DNA of 64,000 nt. It comes from Cellulosimicrobium arenosum. GTDB lineage: Bacteria > Actinomycetota > Actinomycetes > Actinomycetales > Cellulomonadaceae. The translations under genes and the position numbers were made by a program. Where the stretch lies: the NCBI RefSeq assembly GCF_014837295.1, contig NZ_JACYHB010000009.1, forward strand, positions 95,432 through 159,431, read 5' to 3'. The notes under the pieces are model-generated. The model was not told where the DNA came from. It made no database searches and saw only the letters and a program-made list of their open reading frames with translations. Shown here in pieces: positions 51,866-60,687 of this stretch. How positions within the stretch are numbered: position 1 is the first letter of the stretch; each line of letters opens with the position of its first letter.

Positions 51866-52588
51866 GTGCAGATCACGCTCCGGGACGTCCGCGTCGACGG
51901 TCGCCGCGAACCCATGCTCGAGGCGACCGACCTCACCGTGTCCACGGGAGAGTGCCTCCTGGTCGCCGCCGAGCCCGGGCACGGGCACACGGCGCTCGCG
52001 CTCGTCGCGACCGGGCGGCTCGCCCCGAGCACGGGACGGGTCCGGCTCGTGCTCGGCGAGGCGGACGACGTCCGGCCCGCCGTCCGTGCTCTGCTCGCCG
52101 ACCCGCGGCGCCCCACCCCGGCCGAGACGCTGCGCGGGGTCAGCGCGGTCGTCGACGTCCCGGGTGTCAACGAGCCGGACGACGCGCTCACCGTCTCCGA
52201 CGTCGTCGCCGAGGGCCTCGCCCTCGCCGGGCGCCGGTCCCTGCCGCAGGACGTCACGCGCTGGCTCGGCGCGCACTCGCTGGTCGCCGAGCGGCGGACC
52301 CGGATCGACCAGCTCCCCGGTGTCGTCCGGACGGCGGTCCTCGCCGCGCTCGCGGCCGAGCGCCCGGGCGTGCGGTTCCTCGCCCTCACTCTCCCCGACC
52401 GGCACGGCGGCGAGCCCGACGGCTGGTGGGAGGTCGCGCGGACCCTCGCCGCGTCCGGCCTCGGCGTCCTCGTCCAGTGCTCGCGCGCGTCGGCCCGCGC
52501 GCTCGGCGCCGACCTGCCGCCCGCGCGCGGCTCGCTCCACGAACCACCCGTCGTCGCTCCGGTCACCACGTCGAAGGAGGACCGATGA
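51866..52588 (+). CDS. ABC-type ATPase-like protein with degenerate P-loop
   Basis: 240 residues. Layout of an ABC ATP-binding subunit (ITLRDVRVDGRREPMLEATDLTV..., a strand and loop where Walker A belongs, and late ...ALTLPDRHGG). The P-loop reads AAEPGHGHTALAL: the invariant Lys is His and Ser/Thr is shifted. No LSGGQ signature is recognisable and the Walker B acidic residue is doubtful. It is probably not a normal ATPase and may be a structural partner of the YhgE protein it is coupled to (overlap ATGA). GTG start behind AAAGGGGACAAG. First gene controlled by the TetR site. Confidence 0.68.
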   Translation: MQITLRDVRVDGRREPMLEATDLTVSTGECLLVAAEPGHGHTALALVATGRLAPSTGRVRLVLGEADDVRPAVRALLADPRRPTPAETLRGVSAVVDVPGVNEPDDALTVSDVVAEGLALAGRRSLPQDVTRWLGAHSLVAERRTRIDQLPGVVRTAVLAALAAERPGVRFLALTLPDRHGGEPDGWWEVARTLAASGLGVLVQCSRASARALGADLPPARGSLHEPPVVAPVTTSKEDR

Positions 52589-54711
52589 CCACGATCCGTC
52601 TCGGGCTCTCCGAGCTGCGCCGACTCGCGGCGGGCCGGCTGCCGCGCCTCGCGATCCTCGCGATGGCGCTCATCCCCACCCTGTACGCCGGGCTGTACCT
52701 GTTCGCCAACCACGACCCCTACGGCAACCTCGACGAGGTCCCCGCCGCCGTCGTCGTGCAGGACGAGGGCACGACCACGACGGACCCGGAGACGGGGGAG
52801 ACGCTCGCGCGCCACCTCGGGCGCGACGTGGCCGACCAGCTCGAGGACGACGGCGGGTTCGGCTGGGTCGAGACGTCGCAGGCCGACGCCGAGGCCGGTG
52901 TCCGGTCCGGCAGGTACGACGCCGCGCTCGTGATCGGCCCGACCTTCTCCGCCGACCTCGCGTCCGCGGGCGACCTCGAGCCGAGACAGGCGAGCCTGAC
53001 GCTCATCACCAACGACGCGAACAACTACCTCGCGCGCACGATCGCGGACCAGATCGTCGGCCAGGTGCGGGACTCGATCGCCGAGCAGGTCGGCACCGAG
53101 GCGGCCGACACCTTCCTGCGCGGGTTCGCATCCATCCGCACGAACCTCGCCGACGCCGTGGACGGAGCGGACCGGCTGCGCGACGGCGCCACGACGCTGC
53201 AGGACGGGATCGGCACCGCCGACGACGGCGCGCACGACCTCGCGGACGGTGCTGCCCGGGCTGCCGACGGGGCGGCGACGCTCCAGGAGAAGGCCGGGTC
53301 GTTGTCCGACGCCGCCGGTTCGCTCGACGACGGCGCGACGCGGCTCGCGGGCGGCCTCGGCGCCCTGCGCGGCTCGACCGCCGACCTGCCCGCGCAGACC
53401 CGCGACCTCGCCGACGGCGCCGCGCAGGTCGCGGACGGCGACGCGCAGGTGGCCGCGGCCGGGGACCAGGCGGCCGAGGCCGCGCAGCAGGTCCTGCCGG
53501 CGCTCGACGACGCCAGGACGGACGTGGGCGACGCGCTCGACGAGCAGCTCGCCGACCTCGTCGCGCAGGGGGCGCTCACCCAGGAGCAGGCGGACGCGGT
53601 CAGCGCGGGGGTCCAGGACCAGGTCGGCGCCGCTCTCGACGCGCGCCGTGGTGACGTCCAGGACGCCGTCGACCAGGTCACGGCGGCCTCTGCGCAGCTC
53701 GACGAGCTCGCGACCGGCGCCCGCCAGGTGGCGGACGGCGCCGACGCGCTCGCCGACGCGACGCCTCGGCTCGCCGACGGCATCTCGTCCGCCGCGGACG
53801 GCGCCGACCGGCTCGCCGACGGCACGGGGCAGCTCGTGGACGCCACGCCCGCGCTGGTGGACGGCGTGGGCCGGCTCGCCGACGGCACGAGCCAGGTGTC
53901 CGACGGCGCCACGGACCTCGCGGACGGCACGTCGCGGCTGGCCGGTGGCGCGGGCGACCTCGTCGACGGTGCCACCGATCTGGACCACGGCCTCGCCGAC
54001 GGGCTCGGTCAGGTCCCGGACGTCGACGACCGGACCCGTGAGGACACGGCGGCGACGATCGGGAACCCGGTGTCCGTGCACGACCAGGCGCTCGCCTCGG
54101 CAGGGACCTACGGAGGCGGTCTCGCACCGTTCTTCCTCTCGCTCGCGACCTGGATCGGCGCCTACGTGCTGTTCCTGCTCGTGAAGCCGCTCTCGACGCG
54201 CGCGCTCGCCGCCGGGCGGTCCGGTCTCGCCACCGCGCTCGGCGGGTGGTTGACGCCCGCCGCGATCGGCGTCGTGCAGGTCGCGGCGATGTTCGGGGTC
54301 ACCACCCTCGCGCTCGACATCCAGCCGGCGCACGGCGTGGGGACCGTCCTGTTCCTCGTGCTCGTCTCGGCGACGTTCGTCGCGGTCCTCCAGGCCCTCA
54401 ACGTGTGGCTCGGCGCGGCCGGGCAGTTCCTCGGGCTCGTGCTCATGCTCGTGCAGCTCGTCACCGCCGGGGGCACCTTCCCGTGGCAGACGATCCCGCA
54501 GCCGCTGCAGTCGCTGCACCGGTTCCTGCCGATGTCCTACGCCGTCGAGGGGCTGCGCCAGCTCCTGTACGGCGGGAGCACGTCGACGGTCGCGCGCGAC
54601 GTCGCCGTGCTGGGCGTCGTCCTCGCCGTCGCGCTGGGTCTGACGGCGCTCGCCGCGCGCCGGCAGCGCGTGTGGAGCGTCACGAGGCTGCAGCCCGAGC
54701 TCGTCCTGTAG
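52585..54711 (+). CDS. YhgE/Pip-type membrane protein
   Basis: 708 residues. N-terminal helix (RLAILAMALIPTLYAGLYLFA) followed by NHDPYGNLDEVPAAVV and ALVIGPTFSADL, the YhgE/Pip N-terminal signature. A long extracytoplasmic middle (about residues 190-485) consists of short repeats of the type L-x-D-G-x-x-x (LADGTSQ, LADGTSR, LVDGATD). Five membrane helices close the protein (about 510-700), including an ABC-2-like region with GGTFPWQTIPQPLQSLHRFL. Related proteins serve as phage receptors (Pip) or in type VII-like secretion (EsaA); the cellular role is open. ATG behind GAAGGAGG. Confidence 0.92.
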   Translation: MTTIRLGLSELRRLAAGRLPRLAILAMALIPTLYAGLYLFANHDPYGNLDEVPAAVVVQDEGTTTTDPETGETLARHLGRDVADQLEDDGGFGWVETSQADAEAGVRSGRYDAALVIGPTFSADLASAGDLEPRQASLTLITNDANNYLARTIADQIVGQVRDSIAEQVGTEAADTFLRGFASIRTNLADAVDGADRLRDGATTLQDGIGTADDGAHDLADGAARAADGAATLQEKAGSLSDAAGSLDDGATRLAGGLGALRGSTADLPAQTRDLADGAAQVADGDAQVAAAGDQAAEAAQQVLPALDDARTDVGDALDEQLADLVAQGALTQEQADAVSAGVQDQVGAALDARRGDVQDAVDQVTAASAQLDELATGARQVADGADALADATPRLADGISSAADGADRLADGTGQLVDATPALVDGVGRLADGTSQVSDGATDLADGTSRLAGGAGDLVDGATDLDHGLADGLGQVPDVDDRTREDTAATIGNPVSVHDQALASAGTYGGGLAPFFLSLATWIGAYVLFLLVKPLSTRALAAGRSGLATALGGWLTPAAIGVVQVAAMFGVTTLALDIQPAHGVGTVLFLVLVSATFVAVLQALNVWLGAAGQFLGLVLMLVQLVTAGGTFPWQTIPQPLQSLHRFLPMSYAVEGLRQLLYGGSTSTVARDVAVLGVVLAVALGLTALAARRQRVWSVTRLQPELVL

Positions 54712-54778
54712 CGCGCCGCACGACTGCCACGCGGACTCGGTCGACCGAGCCCCGGCGACCAGTGCGAGAATCGCGGAC

Positions 54779-57700
54779 GTGTCAGCCGATACCGACGCCA
54801 CCCCGATCGCCACGACCGACCTCCTCGCCGCCGAGCGGGAGGCGCGGCGCGCCGCCGACGCGGCACGGACCGCGCTCGCCGAGGCGCTGCGCACCGTGAC
54901 GCGCGGCGCGGTGGACTCGTCCACGCGCCGTCGGGCCGAGTACTCGACCGACGCGTCGAACTACCGGGTGGTCCCCGAGGTCGTCGTCTACCCGCAGGAC
55001 GCGGACGACGCCGTCGCGGCGCTCGGCGTCGTGCGCGAGCTCGGGCTGCCGATCACGGCGCGCGGTGCCGGGACGTCGGTCGCGGGCAACGCGGTCGGTC
55101 CGGGTGTCGTGCTGGACCTGTCGCAGCACGTGCACCAGATCCACGAGATCGACCCCGAGGCGCGCACGGCACGCATCGATCCCGGCGTCGTCATGTCCGC
55201 GCTCCAGCAGGCCGCCGCCCCGCACGGGCTGCGGTTCGGCCCCGATCCCTCGACGCAGAACCGCGCGACGCTCGGCGGGATGATCGGCAACAACGCCTGC
55301 GGCCCGCACGCGGTCGCGTACGGGCGCACGGCGGACAACGTGACCGAGCTCGACGTCGTGGACGGCACGGGCCGGCGGTTCACGGCAGGCAAGGGCGACC
55401 CGACGTTCGCGGCCGTCCCGGGCCTGGCGGACCTGGTCCGCGACAACCTCGCGCTGATTCGGACCGAGTTCGGCCGGTTCGGACGCCAGGTCTCCGGGTA
55501 CTCCCTCGAGCACCTGCTCCCCGAGAACGGCTCGGACCTCGCGAAGGCGCTCGTGGGGACCGAGGGCACGCTCGTGACGGTCCTGGCCGCGACGGTGCGG
55601 CTCGTCCCTGTCCCGTCCGCGCCGACCCTCGTCGTGCTCGGCTACCCGGACATGCCGTCCGCCGCCGACGACGTCCCCACGTTCCTGGACCTGAACCCGC
55701 TCGCGGTCGAGGGCCTCGACGCGCGCCTGGTCGACGTCGTGCGCCGCGCCAAGGGCGACGCGTCGGTCCCGCCGCTGCCGCCGGGCGCGGGCTGGCTCAT
55801 GGTCGAGGTCGGCGGCGCCACGCCGGAGGAGGCGCGGGAGAACGCGGAGCTGATCGTCGGGGCGTCGGGCAGCGACGCCACGATGATCCTGCCCGCGGGC
55901 CCCGACGCCACCAAGATGTGGCAGATCCGGGCCGACGGCGCGGGGCTGGCCGGCCGCACGCCGCAGGGCGAGCAGGCGTGGCCGGGCTGGGAGGACTCCG
56001 CGGTGCCGCCCGAGCGGCTCGGCGACTACCTGCGCGACCTCGACGCACTCATGGAGACCTACGGCGTCGACGGCCTGCCGTACGGGCACTTCGGCGACGG
56101 GTGCGTGCACCTGCGCATCGACCTGCCGCTCGAGGCGTCGGGCTCGGTGCTGCGCACGTTCATGCTCGAGGCGGCTGCCCTCGTCGCGAAGTACGGCGGG
56201 TCGTTGTCCGGCGAGCACGGCGACGGGCGCGCGCGCTCCGAGCTGCTGCCGGTCATGTACAGCCCCGAGGCGATCGCCCTCCTGGAGCAGGTCAAGGCCC
56301 TGTTCGACCCGGCCGACGTCATGAACCCGGGTGTGGTCGTGCGACCGCGCGCGATCGACGACGACCTGCGCCGTCCGCACGCGCACCCCGTGCTGGCGGC
56401 GAGCGGCACCGTGGGCGGTCCGGGCACGACCGCGCCCGCGAAGGTCTCGAAGATCTCGCGCCGCGCGGGCTACCAGGGCTTCTCGTTCGCGCACGACCAC
56501 GGCGACCTGACCCAGGCCGTGCACCGGTGCGTCGGCGTCGGCAAGTGCCGTGCGGACACGAGCGCGGCGGGCGGGTTCATGTGCCCGTCGTACCTGGCGA
56601 CCAAGGACGAGAAGGACGTCACCCGCGGCCGGGCGCGTGTGCTGCAGGAGGCGGTGAACGGCACGCTCGTGGGCGGCCTGACGGCTCCCGAGGTGCGCGA
56701 GTCGCTCGACCTGTGCCTGTCCTGCAAGGCGTGCTCGAGCGACTGCCCGGCCGGCGTGGACATGGCGCAGTACAAGTCCGAGGTCCTGCACCGCACGTAC
56801 CGCGGGAAGCTGCGACCGGTCGACCACTACTCGCTCGGCTGGCTGCCGGTCTGGGCGCGCCTCGCCACCGGGATGCCCCGGTTCGTCAACAAGGTGCTGG
56901 GCATCCGGCCGCTCGCCAAGGCCGTCCTGTGGGCGGGCGGCATGGACACGCGTCGGCCCGTGCCGGCGTTCGCCGAGATCCCCTTCCGCACGTGGTGGAA
57001 GCGCGGGGGAGCGACGCGGGGCGTGCCCGGTCTCGCGATCGGCCAGACACCGGGCAAGCCGGTACGCAGCGACCGGCCGAAGGTCGTGCTGTGGACGGAC
57101 TCGTTCAGCGACAGCCTGTCTCCCGGCGTCCCGCAGGCGGCGGTGCAGGTGCTCACCGCGGCGGGCTACGACGTCGTCGTCCCCGACCAGGAGGCGTGCT
57201 GCGGCCTGACGTGGATCAGCACGGGCCAGCTCGACGGCGCGCGCAAGCGGCTCGAGAAGCTGCTGGGCATCCTCGGCCCGTACGCCGTGAACGGGATCCC
57301 GATCCTGGGTCTCGAGCCGTCGTGCACGGGCGTGCTGCGCTCCGACCTCGTCGACCTGTTCCCCGACGACCCGCGCGCCCAGGCCGTCTCGCGCGCGACG
57401 CGCACCCTGTCCGAGCTGCTCACGTCGGTCGACACCGCTCCCGGCAAGGGCTCGGGGTGGCGCCTTCCGGACCTGTCGGACGTGCGCGCCGTCGTGCAGC
57501 CGCACTGCCACCAGCACTCCGTGATGGGCTTCGCCGCCGACGAGCGACTGCTGCGCGACGCGGGTGCGCAGATCACGGTCCTCGCCGGGTGCTGCGGCCT
57601 CGCCGGGAACTTCGGCATGCAGAAGGGCCACTACGAGACGTCGGTCGCGGTCGCGGAGAACGCGCTGCTGCCCGCGCTGCGTGACGCCCCGGAGGGCTCG

Positions 57701-57799
57701 GTCTACCTCGCCGACGGGTTCTCGTGCCGCACGCAGGCGGACCAGCTCGCGGGCGTGCAGGGCAAGGCGCTCGTCGAGCTCCTCGCCGAGCGTCTCTAG
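54779..57799 (+). CDS. FAD-binding and (4Fe-4S) oxidoreductase (GlcD-GlcF fusion, D-2-hydroxyacid dehydrogenase)
   Basis: 1006 residues. The N-terminal half is an FAD-linked oxidase (VVYPQDADDAVAAL, RGAGTSVAGNAVGPGVVLDL, PDPSTQNRATLGGMIGNNACG, HFGDGCVHLRID, GEHGDGRARSELLP). The C-terminal half has two ferredoxin-type clusters (C-x5-C with FMCPSY; CLSCKACSSDCPAGVD near residue 650) and two CCG domains (QEACCGLTW; AGCCGLAGNFG). Such fusions oxidise D-lactate or glycolate at the membrane face and pass electrons to quinone or a partner. GTG 54779 lies seven bases behind GAGAAT, a possible leaderless start. Confidence 0.93.
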   Translation: MSADTDATPIATTDLLAAEREARRAADAARTALAEALRTVTRGAVDSSTRRRAEYSTDASNYRVVPEVVVYPQDADDAVAALGVVRELGLPITARGAGTSVAGNAVGPGVVLDLSQHVHQIHEIDPEARTARIDPGVVMSALQQAAAPHGLRFGPDPSTQNRATLGGMIGNNACGPHAVAYGRTADNVTELDVVDGTGRRFTAGKGDPTFAAVPGLADLVRDNLALIRTEFGRFGRQVSGYSLEHLLPENGSDLAKALVGTEGTLVTVLAATVRLVPVPSAPTLVVLGYPDMPSAADDVPTFLDLNPLAVEGLDARLVDVVRRAKGDASVPPLPPGAGWLMVEVGGATPEEARENAELIVGASGSDATMILPAGPDATKMWQIRADGAGLAGRTPQGEQAWPGWEDSAVPPERLGDYLRDLDALMETYGVDGLPYGHFGDGCVHLRIDLPLEASGSVLRTFMLEAAALVAKYGGSLSGEHGDGRARSELLPVMYSPEAIALLEQVKALFDPADVMNPGVVVRPRAIDDDLRRPHAHPVLAASGTVGGPGTTAPAKVSKISRRAGYQGFSFAHDHGDLTQAVHRCVGVGKCRADTSAAGGFMCPSYLATKDEKDVTRGRARVLQEAVNGTLVGGLTAPEVRESLDLCLSCKACSSDCPAGVDMAQYKSEVLHRTYRGKLRPVDHYSLGWLPVWARLATGMPRFVNKVLGIRPLAKAVLWAGGMDTRRPVPAFAEIPFRTWWKRGGATRGVPGLAIGQTPGKPVRSDRPKVVLWTDSFSDSLSPGVPQAAVQVLTAAGYDVVVPDQEACCGLTWISTGQLDGARKRLEKLLGILGPYAVNGIPILGLEPSCTGVLRSDLVDLFPDDPRAQAVSRATRTLSELLTSVDTAPGKGSGWRLPDLSDVRAVVQPHCHQHSVMGFAADERLLRDAGAQITVLAGCCGLAGNFGMQKGHYETSVAVAENALLPALRDAPEGSVYLADGFSCRTQADQLAGVQGKALVELLAERL

Positions 57800-58233
57800 C
57801 CGACCCGCACGACCATCGTGCCGACGTCGCCGCCGCGCATCGTGGCGAGGAACGCGTCGACCGCGTGGTCGATCCCGTCCACGACGGTCTCGTCGTAGGC
57901 GACCTTGCCCTCGCCGAACCAGCCGGTCATGAGGCGACCGAGCTCCGGGGCGAGGTCGAGGTATCCGCCGAGGGTGAACCCGCGCAGCGTCAGGCCCCGC
58001 GTGATGGGGTTGGCCATGTTGTCGGGACCGGCCGTGCGCTCGGTCGCGTTGTAGCCGGCGATGGCCCCGCACAGCGCGACCCGGCCGCCGTCGTTCATGA
58101 CGTCGAGCGCGGCCGCGAGATGGTCGCCGCCCACGTTGCCGAAGAACACGTCGACCCCGTCCGGGACCAGCCCGCGCAGCTGCTCGCGGACGGGCGCGTC
58201 CTTGTCGCTCAGTGCGGCGTCGTACCCGTACCT
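57796..58233 (-). pseudogene. Remnant of an MDR-family NADP-dependent oxidoreductase
   Basis: Only the C-terminal 145 residues of a protein normally about 340 long are readable: GYDAALSDKDAPVREQL, GVDVFFGNVGGDHLAAALDV, GRVALCGAIAGYN, GFTLGGYLDLAPEL and DHAVDAFLATMRGGDVGTMV. These match the cofactor-fold second half and end of the curcumin/double-bond reductase group (zinc-independent MDR). The N-terminal catalytic domain and the AAxGAVGS motif are missing. Upstream the frame runs into unrelated sequence and the DUF1304 gene. No start codon with a ribosome site is seen. Its stop overlaps the end of the preceding gene on the other strand by three bases. Probably the result of a deletion. Confidence 0.85.
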
Positions 58234-58289
58234 CCGGGTCGGGTGGACGGTGCGACGGGCGGGTCGGGCCGGACGCCGTCCGGCGGCGG

Positions 58290-58733
58290 CTACGACACGA
58301 GGCCGACGACGAGCGCCAGGACGGCGAGCAGCGGCAGCGTGCCCTGCGTGATCGCGGCCGCGCGGTGCGCGCGCGACGACAGGAGCAGGACGAGCGCGGC
58401 GGCGAGCATGGACCCGGTGCCCGTGAGCACGAGGGTCGTGCCGACCGTCGTCGTGCCCGCGACGTGCAGGACGACGCCGAGCACCGTGACGATCGCGAGG
58501 AACAGGTTGTAGAACCCCTGGTTGAACGCGAGCCCCTTGGTCGTCTCGGCCTCCTCGGGGGTCGTGCCGAAGGTCGCACGGGCCCTCGACCCGGTCCAGG
58601 CGACCGACTCCAGCCAGAAGATCACGACGTGGAGCGCCGCAGCCGCCGTGGCGAGCACGAGTCCGACGGCGACCACGCGACCACTCCCTCTCGACCTGCC
58701 GGCCTGTGCCGGAACCTGTGCTGATCGTTCCAT
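58290..58733 (-). CDS. DUF1304 family membrane protein
   Basis: 147 residues. Four membrane helices; signature KGLAFNQGFYNLFLAIVTVL in the middle and TQGTLPLLAVLALVVGLVS at the end, as in DUF1304. The N-terminus may be shorter, since a GTG within GRVVAVGLVL would begin just before the first helix. Function unknown. Directly preceded by a tandem repeat that includes the region where its promoter would lie. Confidence 0.85.
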   Translation of the reverse strand: MERSAQVPAQAGRSRGSGRVVAVGLVLATAAAALHVVIFWLESVAWTGSRARATFGTTPEEAETTKGLAFNQGFYNLFLAIVTVLGVVLHVAGTTTVGTTLVLTGTGSMLAAALVLLLSSRAHRAAAITQGTLPLLAVLALVVGLVS

Positions 58734-58734
58734 G

Positions 58735-58778
58735 CCCGTCGGCCACCCGTCGGCCACCCGTCGGCCACCCGTCGGCCA
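58735..58778. repeat. 11-bp tandem repeat upstream of the DUF1304 gene
   Basis: Four perfect copies of CCCGTCGGCCA, then one degenerate copy (CCTCCCGACCA). It begins two bases from the DUF1304 ATG, so its copy number sets the distance between that gene and any upstream promoter. Confidence 0.9.
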
Positions 58779-58823
58779 CCTCCCGACCACGTGCCCGACG
58801 CCTTCGGCGCCTACGGTGCCCGG

Positions 58824-59195
58824 GTGAGCCAACGACCCGCTCCGGCACGCTGGTTCGGCGTGCGCTGCATCTTCCGCCATCGTGGTGCCGAGAACGGCAC
58901 GGACCGCGTGTACGAGGAACGGCTGACCCTCTGGTGCGCCGAGCGCTTCGCCGACGCGATCGAGCTCGCCGAGGCCGATGCCCGGGAGTACGCCGAGCGC
59001 GTCGGCGCGAAGTACCTACGGCTCGCGCAGGCCTTCCGGGCCGACGACGAGCCGGGGCACGGCAGCGAGGTGTTCTCGCTCGTGAGGACGAGTCCGCTCA
59101 AGCCGCGCAGGTACCTGGACACGTACTTCGACACCGGCGCCGAGCGCCAGGGTGCACCCCGGCCTCACGAGGGCATGCCGGAGGGCGTCCGCTGA
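58824..59195 (+). CDS. DUF4288-like small protein
   Basis: 123 residues from GTG 58824, which is six bases behind TACGGT (58812-58817). Begins ARWFGVRCIFRHRG, then YEERLTLWCAERFADAIELAEADAREYA and YLRLAQAFRADD, and LDTYFDTGAE near the end. The W-(x)-(V/A)-x-x-(I/L)F, EE..W and late D-T-Y-F pattern resembles DUF4288. No enzymatic role is known. Independent transcript, convergent with nothing. Confidence 0.75.
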   Translation: MSQRPAPARWFGVRCIFRHRGAENGTDRVYEERLTLWCAERFADAIELAEADAREYAERVGAKYLRLAQAFRADDEPGHGSEVFSLVRTSPLKPRRYLDTYFDTGAERQGAPRPHEGMPEGVR

Positions 59196-59272
59196 CCGAT
59201 GTCCTGTCGACGTGGGCGTCGGCGAGGTCCCGGGCGTGGCCGGTGCCGCACGGCCCGTGCCACGATCGGTGG

Positions 59273-59884
59273 ATGGAGTTCCAGGACGTCGTGCGCCGAC
59301 GCCGCATGGTCCGGCGGTTCCGACCCGACCCGGTGGACCCCGCCGCGCTGGAGCGCGTGCTGGGCAACGCGGTGCGCGCGCCGAGCGCGGGGTTCGCGCA
59401 GGGGTGGTCGTTCGTCGTGCTGACCGAACCCGACGACCTCGCACGGTTCTGGGCCGCGTCCGCCCCGGCGGAGTCGGAGCGGGACATGCGCGCGTGGTCG
59501 GACGGGATGCGCACCGCCCCCGTGATCGTGATCGTCCTGACGTCGAAGGACGCGTACCTGCGGCGGTACGCCGAGGACGACAAGGGCTGGGCCGACCGCG
59601 ACGAGAACCGCTGGGCGGTGCCGTACTGGCACGTCGACGCGGGCATGGCCGCGCTCCTCATGCTCCAGACCGCGGTCGACGAGGAGCTCGGCGCGTGCTT
59701 CTTCGGCGTACGACCGGCCGAGCTGCCGCGGCTGCGGGCGGCGTTCGACATCCCGGACGAGTTCGCGCCGACCGGCGTCGTCGCGCTCGGCCACCCGGGC
59801 GACGCCGGCCCGAGCGGGTCGCCGCGTCGTCGGGCCCGCAAGCCGCTCGACACCGTCGTGCACCGGGGCCGCTGGCAGGCGTGA
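59273..59884 (+). CDS. Nitroreductase family FMN protein
   Basis: 203 residues. FMN-binding nitroreductase fold: MEFQDVVRRRRMVRRFRPDPV (phosphate-binding Arg cluster), NAVRAPSAGFAQGWSFVVL, YWHVDAGMAALLMLQTAVDEELGACFFG, and a GHPGDAG near the C-terminus. It reduces nitro compounds or an unsaturated cofactor with NAD(P)H. The ATG is six bases behind CACGAT. It lies convergent to the F420 genes fbiD-fbiA; FbiB has a nitroreductase-type domain, so an F420-related role is possible. Confidence 0.88.
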   Translation: MEFQDVVRRRRMVRRFRPDPVDPAALERVLGNAVRAPSAGFAQGWSFVVLTEPDDLARFWAASAPAESERDMRAWSDGMRTAPVIVIVLTSKDAYLRRYAEDDKGWADRDENRWAVPYWHVDAGMAALLMLQTAVDEELGACFFGVRPAELPRLRAAFDIPDEFAPTGVVALGHPGDAGPSGSPRRRARKPLDTVVHRGRWQA

Positions 59885-59904
59885 CCGCGGGGGCCTCGCA
59901 CGTC

Positions 59905-60687
59905 CTACCGCGTGCCACCCGACGCCGACCGGTCCTGCGGCCCGGGCGTCGCGTCGTGCAGACCGGGCACGTGCTGCCCGACGGCGGCCCGCACGCGCGC
60001 CGGCAGCTCACCCCAGTCGTCGACCGTGTCGAGGTCGGTCGCCGTCCCCGGTCGCTGCACGACGACGCTGCGCAGCCCGTGCGCGGCAGCCTCGGCGAGG
60101 TGCGCCGCGAGGCTGTCGGCGCCGAACCGCGTCCGGAACGGCGCGGCGATCAGGTCGAGGACGAGCAGGTTGGTTCCGGAGCGGTGCCGGTCGGTCGCGA
60201 CGACGACGGGCGGGTCCGCGGCGAGCAGCGCCGCGACGTCGTCGGTCGTGAGCGCCGGGAGGTCGGCGTGCGCGACGAGGACGCGGACCGGCCCGTCCTC
60301 GGCCGCGATCTCGCGCCCGACGTCGACGGCGGTGTCCAGCCCCGGTCGGTCCGCCGGCTGGAGCACGATGCGGAGCCGGTCCGCGTCGTCGGTGCGCAGG
60401 TGCGGCCCGTCGTCCCCGCCGCTCGCAGCATGCACGACGAGGTCCTGCAGCGCGCGCCACGCGAACCGCGGGTCCGACGTGACGACCACGACCCGCTCCA
60501 CCGCACCGGACGCGAGCAGCGTCGACACGACGTGGCGCGCGAGCACCGCCACGAGCCGGCTGCGCGCGTCCGGGTCGAGCACGTGCGCGAGGCGCGACTT
60601 CCCGGACGTCCCGTCGCGCAGCGGTACGACGGCGACCACGCGCCCCGGGGCTCGCGACCCGGCGGCGCGCGAGGGGTGCTCAGCCAC
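59905..60687 (-). CDS. fbiD: Phosphoenolpyruvate/2-phospholactate guanylyltransferase
   Basis: 260 residues. CofC/FbiD: activates PEP (or 2-phospho-L-lactate) with GTP for coenzyme F420. N-terminal nucleotidyltransferase signature VVAVVPLRDGTSGKSRLAHVL, VVVVTSD, VLVAHADLPALTTDDVAALL and DRHRSGTNLLVLD, where Arg and Asp contact GTP. GTG 60687 overlaps the fbiA stop. The 3' end faces the nitroreductase gene 20 bases away. Confidence 0.92.
   Translation of the reverse strand: MAEHPSRAAGSRAPGRVVAVVPLRDGTSGKSRLAHVLDPDARSRLVAVLARHVVSTLLASGAVERVVVVTSDPRFAWRALQDLVVHAASGGDDGPHLRTDDADRLRIVLQPADRPGLDTAVDVGREIAAEDGPVRVLVAHADLPALTTDDVAALLAADPPVVVATDRHRSGTNLLVLDLIAAPFRTRFGADSLAAHLAEAAAHGLRSVVVQRPGTATDLDTVDDWGELPARVRAAVGQHVPGLHDATPGPQDRSASGGTR

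Noticed and set aside
54782..58579. Open frame of 1265 codons on the minus strand
   Set aside because: Mirror frame of the GlcD/GlcF-type gene; composition biased and no domains.
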